From NCBI GenBank assembly GCA_019695115.1, contig JAIBAP010000028.1:1-64000 (forward strand): 64,000 bases of DNA, given 5' to 3'. The number at the start of each line of letters is the position of its first letter. Within the stretch, counting starts at the first letter, position 1. Below the pieces are notes generated by a model. The model saw nothing but the letters and a program-made list of their open reading frames with translations, was not told the DNA's origin and made no database searches. The DNA comes from Caldilineales bacterium. Lineage in GTDB: Bacteria > Chloroflexota > Anaerolineae > J102. Positions 8,663 to 17,371 of this stretch are shown piece after piece. Made by a program: the position numbers and the translations under genes.

Positions 8663-9688
8663 ATGACCACACTCGAGCAGGTGGCCGTGCGCGCGGGCGT
8701 CTCGCCCGCCACCGCCGCCAGGGCGCTGAGCAATGTCCCCACGGTGGGCGGCGGCGCCAGGGCGCGGGTGCTGGCCGCCGCCGAGGAACTGGGCTTCGAA
8801 CCGGGCCTGGGGCTGCGCCATCCCACCGACGCCCGCAGCCGGCTGATCGGCCTCGTCTTCCCCTACCCGCCGGCTTTTGTCTTCGGCGACCCCAACCTGT
8901 TGGTCTTCATGCGCGGGGCCGAGCAACAACTGGCCAGGAGCGATCACGGCCTGGCTCTCTACCCCGCCCGCGAGGACCAGGACCCGGCCAGCGGTCTGCG
9001 CCGCTTTCTGGCCACGCCTTTTGCCGACGGCGCCATCATCGTCGGCACGAACGCGATCGAGGCTGCCTGCGAGCATCTTCGCTACCGCGCCCTGCCGGCC
9101 GTCATCCTCGGCTATCGCTCACCCTGGGGCCGCGACAACACCATCCACGCCAACAATCGCCACGGCGCCTACTTCGCCACCCGCCATTTGCTCGGCCTGG
9201 GCCACACCCGCATCGGCGTTATCGACGCCGCGGTGCCGCTGGCCGATCTTGCCGAACGTCTGGCAGGTCACAGACAGGCCCTGGCCGAGGCCAAGGTCGC
9301 GTTTCGGCCCGAACGGGTGGCGGTGGGGGACCTGACCGAACCGAGCGGCGGCGCCGCCGCCAGGCATTTGCTCTCCCTCTCGCCGCCGCCCACGGCCTTG
9401 TTTGCCTTCAACGACCGCATGGCCATGGGCGCCATCCACCAGCTCAAAACGGCCGGCCTGCGCGTCCCCGCCGACATCGCTGTGGTCGGCTTCGACGACA
9501 TCCCCCTGGCGGCCATGTTCGACCCGCCGCTCACCACCGTCCGCCAGCCCGCCCAGGAGATGGGGGCCACCGCCGGCCGCATGGTGCTGGGCCTGGTGGA
9601 GGGCAAGATCGAGCGTTTCCCCGAAATGTCATTGCCGGCGTTGTTGGTGGTGCGGGACTCGTGCGGGGCCGGGCTGAGGCCCTCATAG
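8663..9688 (+). CDS. LacI-family transcriptional regulator
   Basis: A 341-aa repressor-type regulator. The N-terminal helix-turn-helix is TTLEQVAVRAGVSPATAARA, followed by the hinge region LAAAEELGFEPG. The effector-binding periplasmic-binding-like domain starts at LIGLVFPYPP. Family signatures near the end are TALFAFNDRMAMGAI and IPADIAVVGFDDIPLA-type sequence, with TTVRQPAQEMG close to the C-terminus. The effector is probably a sugar or sugar alcohol: the convergent neighbour is a mannitol-dehydrogenase-like enzyme, and the two genes overlap by 6 bp at their ends. It is 10 bp behind the selenoprotein and likely in the same transcript. Confidence 0.85.
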   Translation: MTTLEQVAVRAGVSPATAARALSNVPTVGGGARARVLAAAEELGFEPGLGLRHPTDARSRLIGLVFPYPPAFVFGDPNLLVFMRGAEQQLARSDHGLALYPAREDQDPASGLRRFLATPFADGAIIVGTNAIEAACEHLRYRALPAVILGYRSPWGRDNTIHANNRHGAYFATRHLLGLGHTRIGVIDAAVPLADLAERLAGHRQALAEAKVAFRPERVAVGDLTEPSGGAAARHLLSLSPPPTALFAFNDRMAMGAIHQLKTAGLRVPADIAVVGFDDIPLAAMFDPPLTTVRQPAQEMGATAGRMVLGLVEGKIERFPEMSLPALLVVRDSCGAGLRPS

Positions 9689-11002
9689 GTCGGCGCTGAA
9701 ACCGCTCTCGACCCAGGCCAGAAGGCGGCGACGACCCTGCTCGACCAGCTGCTGCATCGCCTCCTGCTCGTCCAGCGCCGGCCATGATGGCTGTGGCCAG
9801 CCCGGCTGGCCATAGCCCGGCTGCCACAGCCCGGCCAACTGCGCCCGGCCCAGGTCGGGGTTGGTCAGGGTTTGGCGGTCGAGCACGGCCAGGGCGGCGG
9901 CGGCGCCCACCCCATAGCCGTGGGCGGCGATCCCCTGGCCCCGCGCCAGCCGCATCACACCGATCAGCCGGTCGTCCCAGCCCAGCTTGCGTTGCGGGTC
10001 GCGCCCCACGCGTTCGACCGTGTCGCGCAGATAAGGATTGGTCATGCGCTCCAGCAGGTCCTCGGCATAGGCGGCAAAACCCGCCTCGGTGAACAAGGGG
10101 TCGAGGCCGGCATGTTTGCGGCAGAGGGCCGCGCCCGATTCGGCGATGAAAGCGCGGCGCAGGAACGGCATCGCCCCCGGCAGATCCCGCAACTCGGCGA
10201 TGCGCGCCCGCCCCGCCATCGCCCCCAGATAGGCAGCCAGGGCATGGGTGGCGTTGTGGCCGTAGAGCTTGGCTTCCTCGAACGGCAGCAGGTCGGGCTT
10301 TTCGGCGAAGACGGTGAGGCCGCGGGTGAAGGGGGGGGCGGGGAAGTCGATGGCCGAGATGAGGATGCGGTTGAAGGCTTCGACCAGAAAGGTGCGCGGG
10401 CTGTCGGGCGTCACCACCCCCAGCCCGAAGGCTCGGATTTCGGCCGGGTCGGTGACGACGCCGCTCATCTTGCCGATGACGGTGTTCAGGAAGCGGGCCT
10501 TTGCCCGGACGGCCTCATGTTCAGCGGCGGGGATGGCCGCCATCACCGCCTCCTGCAGGCGTTCGGCGGCGTGGTTGTGGTTTTCGGCTGTGTAGATGAC
10601 CGTTCGCGGGCCGCCGTCTCTGGCCTTGCGTCGCAGCCCCTCGGCCAGCACCCGGTGCAGGCTACCCGGCGACTCGGTGGCATAGAAGGCGATGCTGGGG
10701 ACGGCGGTGGCGATTTCGGCGGCAGCGGCGATGGCGTCGCTTAGCCGCTCGCGGTCGGCCTCCTCGGCCGGGTTTTCGATGGCGACAGGGCCGAGGCTGG
10801 CCTGCTCCACCCGATCGGGGTGGGCGATGTTGACGACCACGCGGCCGCCGGCGCGGCGCACCGAGGCGACGATGTCGGGCACGACTTCGGCCACGACCAG
10901 CCGCCCGAACTGGCCCGAACGATGCGCTTCGTAGAGGAAGAGTCCGGCCTGGATAGCGCCAAAGCCTAAGCCGACAAACGTGCGGGAGCCTGTGAGGGAC
11001 AT
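9683..11002 (-). CDS. Mannitol-1-phosphate/polyol dehydrogenase-like protein
   Basis: A 439-aa NAD-dependent polyol dehydrogenase-like protein. The N-terminal Rossmann motif is FVGLGFGAIQAGLFLYEA (about residues 9-26). The mid-part AKARFLNTVIGKMSG and the catalytic-domain segment AKLYGHNATHALAAYLG resemble the mannitol dehydrogenase C-terminal domain, in which a Lys and an Asn-His pair act in catalysis. The C-terminal tail is Pro/Gln-rich (WQPGYGQPGWPQPSWPALD). The substrate is uncertain: mannitol-1-P, fructuronate or another sugar acid. The LacI gene converges on it with a 6-bp overlap, which suggests a shared carbohydrate theme. Confidence 0.75.
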   Translation of the reverse strand: MSLTGSRTFVGLGFGAIQAGLFLYEAHRSGQFGRLVVAEVVPDIVASVRRAGGRVVVNIAHPDRVEQASLGPVAIENPAEEADRERLSDAIAAAAEIATAVPSIAFYATESPGSLHRVLAEGLRRKARDGGPRTVIYTAENHNHAAERLQEAVMAAIPAAEHEAVRAKARFLNTVIGKMSGVVTDPAEIRAFGLGVVTPDSPRTFLVEAFNRILISAIDFPAPPFTRGLTVFAEKPDLLPFEEAKLYGHNATHALAAYLGAMAGRARIAELRDLPGAMPFLRRAFIAESGAALCRKHAGLDPLFTEAGFAAYAEDLLERMTNPYLRDTVERVGRDPQRKLGWDDRLIGVMRLARGQGIAAHGYGVGAAAALAVLDRQTLTNPDLGRAQLAGLWQPGYGQPGWPQPSWPALDEQEAMQQLVEQGRRRLLAWVESGFSADL

Positions 11003-11140
11003 GGGGGGCCTGAAACGTGGAGGCTGGGGGGCGGTCGCGGGTGGGGTTGAGGGTGACGGTGACGATCAAAGGCGTAATAGACAATCCGCCCCCAAAGGGA
11101 AACGGCGCGATCAAGCATCATCTTAGCACTTCTCCTCCCC

Positions 11141-11330
11141 GATCCGCCCATCCCAGCAATCCGCCCATCTCTCCCCCCGATCCGCCCATCCCAGCCATCC
11201 GCCCATCTCTCCCCTCGATCCGCCCATCCCAGCCATCCGCCCATCTCTCTCCCCGATCCGCCCATCCCAGCCATCCGCCCATCTCTCTCCCCGATCCGCC
11301 CATCCCAGCAATCCGCCCATCTCCCCCCCC
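11141..11330. repeat. 38-bp tandem repeat, five copies
   Basis: Units start at 11141, 11179, 11217, 11255 and 11293, each beginning gatccgcccatcccagc, with only a few substitutions between copies. Each unit itself contains two variants of atccgcccatc, so the unit probably arose from a shorter word. The array lies between the divergent mannitol-dehydrogenase-like gene and the MFS gene. There are no unique spacers, so it is a minisatellite. Confidence 0.95.
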
Positions 11331-11404
11331 GACAGGGGTTGGGCGCATCTTCGCAGCAACGTGCCTGCGCGAGAAGTTGGGCCACTGAGGTTATAATCCC
11401 GGCC

Positions 11405-12562
11405 ATGCGGCGCCTCCCTCGCTTCGTCCTCGTCCTCCTCGTCATCGAATTTGTGGATGAACTGGTCTTTGGCGCCGAAGCCGCGGCCTGGCCGCTCATC
11501 CGCCACGACCTGGGCCTGGACTACAGCCAGATCGGGCTGCTGCTCGGCCTCCCCGTCGTGGTCAGCGGCGTAGTCGAACCGATCCTGGGCATTCTGGCCG
11601 ACACCTGGCAACGGCGGGCGCTGATCTTGGGCGGGGGCGTCGCCTTTGCCGTGGCTGCGGCCCTGGTGGGGGGCAGCACCAGCTTTATCATGCTGCTGGC
11701 AGCCATGGCGCTCTTCTATCCGGCTTCCGGGGCTTTCGTCAGCCTCTCGCAGGCCACCCTGATGGACGTCGCCCCCGATCGTCATGAGCAGAACATGGCC
11801 CGGTGGACCTTTGCCGGGTCGATCGGCGTCACATTGGGGCCGCTGGCGTTGGGCGCGGCCATGGCCGTGGGCTGGGGATGGCGCGGCCTATTCTGGCTCT
11901 TTGCCGCCCTGGCGGCCGTGGCCGCCGGCTGGCTGTGGCGAACACCCTTCCCGCCGCCGGCGGCCGCCGAGACCGGGCAGCCGCAGGGGTTCCGAGCGGG
12001 GTTGGCCGGGGCCGTGCGGTCGTTGCGCCAGCGCGAGGTGCTGCGATGGCTGCTGCTGCTGCAATTCGCCGACCTGATGCTGGATGTCTTCTTCGGCTAC
12101 CTGGCGCTCTACTTCGTCGATGTGGCGGGCGTTTCACCGGCGCAGGCGGGCCTGGCCGTGCTTGCCTGGACATCGGTGGGGCTGACCGGTGATTTCCTCA
12201 TCATCCCGGCGTTGGAGCGCGTATCCGGGCTGGCCTATCTGCGCCTGAGCGCGGCGTTGGTGCTGATCCTGTTCCCGGCTTTCCTGCTCATCCCCGGCTG
12301 GTGGGCCAAGCTGGCGCTGGTGGCGGCGCTGGGGCTGCTGAACAGTGGCTGGTATGCCATCCTTCAGGGCCGGCTCTATTCGGCCATGCCGGGCAGAAGC
12401 GGCTCGGCCGTGGCCGTCGGCAACCTGTTCGGTTGGTTCGGCGCTTTGCTGCCGCTGGCGATCGGGCTGACAGCCGACCGCCTTGGCCTGGGGCCGGCGT
12501 TGTGGCTGCTTCTGGCCGCGCCGATTGCGTTGTTGGTGGGGCTGCCTTATAATCGGGCCTGA
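11405..12562 (+). CDS. Major facilitator superfamily transporter
   Basis: A 385-aa integral membrane protein with about 12 hydrophobic segments. The cytoplasmic loop after helix 2 is ILADTWQRRALILGGG, which is the MFS motif A position. The helices are rich in Gly and Ala (for example GVTLGPLALGAAMAVGWGW). The substrate cannot be inferred. The start ATG at 11405 was chosen over the longer frame because the upstream part runs into the tandem repeat region. The next gene (ygfZ-like) starts 8 bp after the stop, so the two are probably cotranscribed. Confidence 0.85.
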   Translation: MRRLPRFVLVLLVIEFVDELVFGAEAAAWPLIRHDLGLDYSQIGLLLGLPVVVSGVVEPILGILADTWQRRALILGGGVAFAVAAALVGGSTSFIMLLAAMALFYPASGAFVSLSQATLMDVAPDRHEQNMARWTFAGSIGVTLGPLALGAAMAVGWGWRGLFWLFAALAAVAAGWLWRTPFPPPAAAETGQPQGFRAGLAGAVRSLRQREVLRWLLLLQFADLMLDVFFGYLALYFVDVAGVSPAQAGLAVLAWTSVGLTGDFLIIPALERVSGLAYLRLSAALVLILFPAFLLIPGWWAKLALVAALGLLNSGWYAILQGRLYSAMPGRSGSAVAVGNLFGWFGALLPLAIGLTADRLGLGPALWLLLAAPIALLVGLPYNRA

Positions 12563-12570
12563 AACCGACC

Positions 12571-13557
12571 ATGACCCAACCGACTCCAACCGACTATCTG
12601 GCCGCCAGGGAAGGGGCTGTGTTCTACCGGCCGCCCGATCCAGGCTTTCTGTTAGTGGCGGGCGAAGATCGTCTCGATTTTCTGCAACGGCAGACGACCA
12701 ACGACCTCCGGCTTCTCGGCCCTGGCCTGAGCCTGCGCACCGTCCTCACCTCGCCCACCGCTCGCATCCTCGATGTCCTGATGCTGGTCGAGTGGGGCCA
12801 GGCGCTGGCGGCCATCACCCTGGCCGGGCGCGGGCCGCTCAGCGGGCGCGAGCTGCGCGGCAAGATCTTCTTCATGGACAGGGTCACGGTGTCCGATGCC
12901 AGCGCCAGCGTCGAGCAGGCCGAGCTGGATGGGCCGGCGGCGGGGGAGACGCTACGGCGGCTGGGGTTGGCGGCGCCACCTGGCCGGGATGAGACGGCCG
13001 TTTTCGATCTGAACGGGGCGCGGGTGCAGGTCATCGCCCGGCCCGGTCTCTGCGGCCCCGGCTACCGGCTGTTGGCCACAGGCGAGCGGCCGGAGGCATG
13101 GCCGGCGGTCTTGGCGGCGGTCGGCGCCCTGCCGCTGGCTGCCGCAACCACTCAGGTGCTGCGGATCGAAGCCGGTCTGCCCGGCCCCGAGGGCGAACTG
13201 ACCGACGCCTACAACCCGCTGGAAGTCGGGCTGGACGAACTGATCTCCGAGCGCAAGGGCTGCTACACCGGTCAGGAGATCATCGCCCGCCAGATCAGCT
13301 ACGACAAAGTGACGCGGCGACTGGTGGGGCTGAGGCTGGGGGCGCCGGCGATGCTTGGAGCCAGCCTGATGGTGGAGGATAGACAAGTGGGCGAGATTAC
13401 CTCGGCAGCTGTCTCTCCCCGTCTCGGCCCCATTGCTCTGGCGGTCGTCAAACGTCCATACAACAACGCCGGCGCCCTGCTGTCGGCCCTGACCCCAGGT
13501 GGCGCCATCGCTGCGACCGTCATCCCGCTCCCTTTCTCCCCGCCCTCCAATCACTAA
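12571..13557 (+). CDS. ygfZ: YgfZ/GcvT-domain folate-binding protein
   Basis: A 328-aa GcvT-fold protein. The decisive YgfZ signature is KGCYTGQEIIARQ (about residues 229-241), containing the conserved Cys. The N-terminal folate-binding part has FLQRQTTNDLRLL and VLTSPTARILDVLM. YgfZ proteins bind tetrahydrofolate and help maintain or repair Fe-S clusters in enzymes such as radical SAM proteins, and so fit an organism rich in Fe-S enzymes. It sits between the MFS gene (8 bp) and the octanoyltransferase (20 bp), probably in one operon with DUF503. Confidence 0.88.
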   Translation: MTQPTPTDYLAAREGAVFYRPPDPGFLLVAGEDRLDFLQRQTTNDLRLLGPGLSLRTVLTSPTARILDVLMLVEWGQALAAITLAGRGPLSGRELRGKIFFMDRVTVSDASASVEQAELDGPAAGETLRRLGLAAPPGRDETAVFDLNGARVQVIARPGLCGPGYRLLATGERPEAWPAVLAAVGALPLAAATTQVLRIEAGLPGPEGELTDAYNPLEVGLDELISERKGCYTGQEIIARQISYDKVTRRLVGLRLGAPAMLGASLMVEDRQVGEITSAAVSPRLGPIALAVVKRPYNNAGALLSALTPGGAIAATVIPLPFSPPSNH

Positions 13558-13577
13558 TCTCCAATCTCCAATCCCTC

Positions 13578-14384
13578 ATGTGGCGTTTGCTCATCACCGA
13601 CCCCGCGCCTGGCCCGTGGAATATGGCCGTCGATGAGGCCGTGGCCCGTTGCGCGGCCGATGGCCTCAGCCCCACCACCTTGCGCTTCTATCAGTGGCAG
13701 CCGGGCGCGGTCTCGCTTGGCCGCCATCAGCCGTTGGCCGACATCGACCGGGGGCAGGTCGAGCGCCTGGGATACGGTCTGGTGCGGCGGCCCACTGGCG
13801 GACGCGCCATCCTCCACATCGACGAACTGACCTACAGCATCGCCGGTCGGGCCGAGGACGAGGCGTTGCAGGGGGCGGTGCTCGATTCCTACAATCGCCT
13901 GAGCGAGGGGCTGGTGCTGGGCCTGCGTCGGCTGGGCCTGGAGGCGGCCAAAGCGCCCGCCACCAACCGGGCCGGGCCGGATGTCAGCCCGGTCTGTTTC
14001 GAGGTCCCCAGCGCCTACGAGATCATCATCGGCCCCCACAAGATCATGGGGTCGGCCCAGAGCCGCCGTGGCGGTTACGTCCTGCAGCACGGCTCGTTGC
14101 CCTTGCACGGCGAGATCACGCGGCTGGTGGAGGTGCTGGCCGTGGGGGAGGAGGCCGAGCGCGAGGGCCTGCGCCGAACCCTGCGCCAGCGAGCAGCCAC
14201 GGTAGAGACGTTGCTGGGCCGCCGGGTGACGTTCTGGGAGGCGGCGACCGTGCTGATCGATGGCCTAAGCTCGGCCCTGGGCATCGATCTCGAACCGGGC
14301 GAACTGACGCCGGCAGAACTCGATCTCGCCCACCGTCTCGAAGCCGAAACCTTCGCCCACCCCGCCTGGCTCGAACGAGTCTGA
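13578..14384 (+). CDS. Lipoate/octanoate protein transferase (LipM/LplA family)
   Basis: A 268-aa BPL/LPL-fold protein. N-terminal NMAVDEAVARC and the lipoyl-binding loop GYGLVRRPTGGRAILH are family hallmarks. The putative catalytic Cys is in SPVCFEVPSAYEI and the substrate-binding Lys in GPHKIMGSAQSRR. The Cys plus this architecture favour octanoyltransferase (LipM-type) over ATP-dependent lipoate ligase. It would modify lipoyl domains of glycine cleavage H protein or 2-oxoacid dehydrogenases. It follows ygfZ by 20 bp. Confidence 0.85.
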   Translation: MWRLLITDPAPGPWNMAVDEAVARCAADGLSPTTLRFYQWQPGAVSLGRHQPLADIDRGQVERLGYGLVRRPTGGRAILHIDELTYSIAGRAEDEALQGAVLDSYNRLSEGLVLGLRRLGLEAAKAPATNRAGPDVSPVCFEVPSAYEIIIGPHKIMGSAQSRRGGYVLQHGSLPLHGEITRLVEVLAVGEEAEREGLRRTLRQRAATVETLLGRRVTFWEAATVLIDGLSSALGIDLEPGELTPAELDLAHRLEAETFAHPAWLERV

Positions 14385-14418
14385 GCTTTCGCTGCGCCAT
14401 CCGCACTCAGCTTTCCCC

Positions 14419-14703
14419 ATGGTCATCGGCTCCGCCCTCATCGAACTCGACATCCCCGAAAACGGCTCGCTGAAGGACAAGCGCCGGGTGGTGAAATCGG
14501 TCATTGCCCGGCTGCGGCACGAATACAACCTGGCTGCGGCCGAGGTGGACGCCCACGACGAGTGGCAGCGGGCGGTGCTGGCCATCGTCACCGTCTCGAC
14601 CGACCCCGGCCACGCCCACAGCCTGCTGGAGAAGGCCGTGGCCGCGCTCGAGGCCTGGCGGCTGGACTGCAACCTGGCCGGGTATGAGATCGAGCTGTGG
14701 TGA
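14419..14703 (+). CDS. DUF503 family protein (YlxP-like)
   Basis: A 94-aa DUF503 protein with the typical start VIGSALIELDIPENGSLKDK and the following RRVVKSVIARLRHEYN. The family is a small ferredoxin-like fold, often near ribosome maturation genes; the function is not established. It starts 34 bp after the octanoyltransferase and probably closes that operon. A short simple-sequence block and the convergent DUF3786-like gene follow. Confidence 0.88.
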   Translation: MVIGSALIELDIPENGSLKDKRRVVKSVIARLRHEYNLAAAEVDAHDEWQRAVLAIVTVSTDPGHAHSLLEKAVAALEAWRLDCNLAGYEIELW

Positions 14704-14740
14704 CGGCCCGCCACTCAGTCCGCCACTGCAACCCTTCTCC

Positions 14741-14805
14741 CGATACGCCCCACGCCCCACGCACCACAGAACACGGAACACGGAACCCGGAACACGCCAT
14801 CCGGC
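14741..14805. repeat. Simple-sequence words between convergent genes
   Basis: Words of the cacgcc and gaacacg type repeated several times (for example agaacacggaacacggaac). They fill the gap between DUF503 and the DUF3786-like gene. These are the same word family as at 7910-8073. Confidence 0.7.
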
Positions 14806-14822
14806 GATCAACGTCATCCTGC

Positions 14823-15479
14823 CTACCGCACCAACCGCCGCACCAGCATACTGCCCAGGATGGCGCAGGCGTCGGTAGAGAGGTGGCGGGGGGCGGAGGC
14901 GTCGAAAAGGATGCGGTAGGAGGCGGGGAAATCTTCGTCGCCTTGCCAGCAGGCGGCCAGCAGGGGAGCACGGGGCAAAGGGCGAAAGGCGAAGGCGCGG
15001 TCGGCAAAGGGGACGGGGACGCCGCCAGCGGCGAGGGCGGCGGCGGCGAAGGCATCGGCATCCTGACCGAAGCGCCGGGCCAGCGGCTGCCCGGTGTAGC
15101 CCTGAAAAGCCTGGGCATAGAAACGGCCGTCGGGGAGCTCCGAGAAAGCCATCCATCTCCCGGCTACAGCGGCGCCCTGGCTGTGATGCAGGTGGTGGAG
15201 CAGCAGCGCCTGCGCGAGGTCGTCGAGGGCGCTGCCGGCGGCAGAACGGAAGCGGAGGGCGGGGAAGACGGCCTGGGCGGGTTCGCCCCAGAACGGCAGG
15301 ATGATGGCGACGCCGCCCTCCTCCTGCCGCAGTTCGGCCCCCGACCGCTCGGCCAGCGCCGCCGCCTCCATTTGTTGCAGGTCGTGGCGCAGGCTTTCGG
15401 CGTAAGCGGCCAGGGGCTGGCGGACGCTTGGGTCCAGCCGCTCGGCCAGGGCCTTTTGGAAGAGAGAGAAGGCGCTCAT
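14823..15479 (-). CDS. DUF3786-like protein
   Basis: A 218-aa soluble protein with features of DUF3786. The end segment ACWQGDEDFPASYRILFDAS, followed by APRHLSTDACAILGSMLVRR, matches the family's typical finish. The centre has GGVAIILPFWGEPAQAV and LDDLAQALLLHHLHHSQGA. The function is unknown; in other genomes the family is often near corrinoid or WL genes, which fits its place as the last gene of this leftward cluster, 48 bp behind the metV-metF fusion. Confidence 0.6.
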   Translation of the reverse strand: MSAFSLFQKALAERLDPSVRQPLAAYAESLRHDLQQMEAAALAERSGAELRQEEGGVAIILPFWGEPAQAVFPALRFRSAAGSALDDLAQALLLHHLHHSQGAAVAGRWMAFSELPDGRFYAQAFQGYTGQPLARRFGQDADAFAAAALAAGGVPVPFADRAFAFRPLPRAPLLAACWQGDEDFPASYRILFDASAPRHLSTDACAILGSMLVRRLVR

Positions 15480-15527
15480 CCAGCGAACAACGCCTGACAG
15501 CTCTCGCCAGACCTGCCAGGCGTCGGC

Positions 15528-17021
15528 TCAAGCCACTGCGACGGGTTGCGGTTGCGGGACGGGCGCAATCCAGGGCACGGCCGCCCGCTCCAGCCCGGCC
15601 TCGGCGATGATGCGGGGGACGATGGCCTCCCAGCCGACGGCCATGAGGTGGAAGCCGTGCACGCCCTGCAACGGCTTGATCTTCGCCATCAGTTCCAGGG
15701 CGATGGCCACGCCTTCCTCGGCGGCGCCATCGCCGGCGGCTTCCATCCGCTTGAGCAGGCGGTCGGGGAGGACGACGCCGGGGACTTCGTGGGCCATGTA
15801 TTCGGCCATCTTCAGGCTCTTGGGCGGGGTGATGCCGACGAGGATATAGACTTTGTCCAGGAGGTCGCGCTTCGCCAGCTCGTTCAGCCAGATCTCCAGC
15901 CCATCGGCGTCGTAGACCAGGTTGGTCTGGAAGAACTGCGCCCCGGCGTTGACCTTTTTCTGCTCGCGCAGGGCCTGGATGCGGGGGTTGGAGGCAAAGG
16001 GCGAGGCGGCCGCGCCCAGGAAGTATTGCGGCGGCTGTTTGATCGTGCGGCCGTCCAGATAGCGGCCCTCGTCGCGCAGCCGGCGCAGGATCCACAGCAT
16101 CTGCACCGAGTCGATGTCGATGATGTCCATGCGCCCGTGCGGCGGCGGCCCCAGCCGGGGGCTGTCGCCCGACAGACAGAGGATATTGCGGATGCCCAGG
16201 GCGCTGGCGCCGATGACATCGGCCTGAAGGTTCGTGCGGGTGCGGTCGCGGGCGGCGATCTGCAACACCGGCTCGGCCCCGCGCTGAAGGGCGAAAATGC
16301 TGCAGGCCAGGCTGGACATGCGCGGGGTGGCCGAAGGCGAATCGGTGAAGTTGACGGCGGCGACGTGAGGCTTGACCAGGTCGATGTTCTTTTCCAGCAG
16401 GTTGGTGGCGGTGCTCATGGGCGGCGCCACCTCGGCGGTGACGACGAATTCTCCCGCCTTCAGCCGGCGTTCGAGTTCAGAAACCGGCCCGGTGTAGGCG
16501 GGGGCATGGTAGGCGGCGTCGCCCTGCCACCAATCGGGTTGGCGCACGGGCCGAAAGACGCTGTCCAGGACTTCGATGCGATGGTGGGCATCGCGCCCGA
16601 CCACCGCCCCGGCGACGTTCCGCACTCCCACCTCTTTGACCTGATCCCAGACATCGCCCCAGGTCTCGCCGCCGACTTTGTCCCAGTCCAGCGGCGGCAG
16701 CACCTCCAGCAGCATCTCCTCGCGGCCCATCTTGATGGCGCGCTCGTAGATGTGATACCAGATGCAGGGGCGGGTCTCATCGACATAGCAGTGCTCGGAA
16801 GTGGAACCGCCGCAGGGGCCGTTGCGCAGCCCTTTGGGGCATTCCATCGGGCAGATGAAGGCCGTCTCTTGCAGCAGGCAGTTGCCGCACATCCGGCAAC
16901 CCCACAGCGGGCCTTTGACCAGCCGTTCGCTGCGGGCCAGGAGACGACGTCCGAATCGCTCTTTTTTGTGGAAGGGAGAATAGGCCGGTTGCCAGCGGCG
17001 GCCAGGCGTGAAGACGGGCAT
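15528..17021 (-). CDS. metF: MetV-MetF fusion: methylenetetrahydrofolate reductase with N-terminal MTHFR_C zinc/Fe-S domain
   Basis: A 497-aa fusion. Residues about 1-115 are the MetV-like domain with cysteine-rich GCRMCGNCLLQETAFICPM and ECPKGLRNGPCGGS. Residues about 180-480 are the MetF TIM barrel (AEVAPPMSTATNLLEKNI, VLQIAARDRTRTNLQADVIG, NILCLSGDSPRLG). It reduces methylene-THF to methyl-THF, the last step of the methyl branch of the WL pathway. MetV and MetF are usually separate subunits in acetogens, so the fusion guarantees equal amounts. The start at 17021 has AGGAG upstream, and the longer frame is not supported. It belongs to the leftward WL cluster between the RAM-domain gene and DUF3786. 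Confidence 0.88.
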   Translation of the reverse strand: MPVFTPGRRWQPAYSPFHKKERFGRRLLARSERLVKGPLWGCRMCGNCLLQETAFICPMECPKGLRNGPCGGSTSEHCYVDETRPCIWYHIYERAIKMGREEMLLEVLPPLDWDKVGGETWGDVWDQVKEVGVRNVAGAVVGRDAHHRIEVLDSVFRPVRQPDWWQGDAAYHAPAYTGPVSELERRLKAGEFVVTAEVAPPMSTATNLLEKNIDLVKPHVAAVNFTDSPSATPRMSSLACSIFALQRGAEPVLQIAARDRTRTNLQADVIGASALGIRNILCLSGDSPRLGPPPHGRMDIIDIDSVQMLWILRRLRDEGRYLDGRTIKQPPQYFLGAAASPFASNPRIQALREQKKVNAGAQFFQTNLVYDADGLEIWLNELAKRDLLDKVYILVGITPPKSLKMAEYMAHEVPGVVLPDRLLKRMEAAGDGAAEEGVAIALELMAKIKPLQGVHGFHLMAVGWEAIVPRIIAEAGLERAAVPWIAPVPQPQPVAVA

Positions 17022-17116
17022 TTTGGTTCTCCTTTGGTTGTGTGAATATGGGGGCGTGGAAACCACGCCCGTACCGGCGTCGATCCGCGTTCATCCGCGT
17101 ACCGATTCCGCCCAGG

Positions 17117-17347
17117 CTATTCGTCCGCAGCCAGGCAGGTGAGGGTGTCGAGGACGCCGGGTATGGGGTGGACTTCTTCGTGGACGATGCGGCTGAGCCG
17201 GGCGACCGAATCCACCTGGACGACGGCGACGGCGTCGTAGGGGCCGAAGGTGAGGTGGGCCTCGCTGACGCCGGCCAGTTTCTTGGTGTTGCGAACGACT
17301 TCTGCGCCCGAACCGGGGCGGATTTTGATCAGAATGTAGGCTTTCAT
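17117..17347 (-). CDS. Stand-alone Lrp/AsnC ligand-binding (RAM) domain protein
   Basis: A 76-aa ferredoxin-like RAM domain without a DNA-binding part: MKAYILIKIRPGSGAEVV, then GVSEAHLTFGPYDAVAVVQV and PGVLDTLTCLAADE. The family binds small molecules (amino acids) and forms oligomers. It starts 24 bp after focA ends, in the WL cluster, so it could sense a metabolite of the pathway; that is an inference. Confidence 0.85.
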   Translation of the reverse strand: MKAYILIKIRPGSGAEVVRNTKKLAGVSEAHLTFGPYDAVAVVQVDSVARLSRIVHEEVHPIPGVLDTLTCLAADE

Positions 17348-17371
17348 GAGAGGAGGTGTCTTGATGGGAAA

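Noticed and set aside
11141-11330. Possible CRISPR or coding repeat
   Set aside because: The 38-bp units are contiguous without spacers; the open frames on both strands simply translate the repeat.
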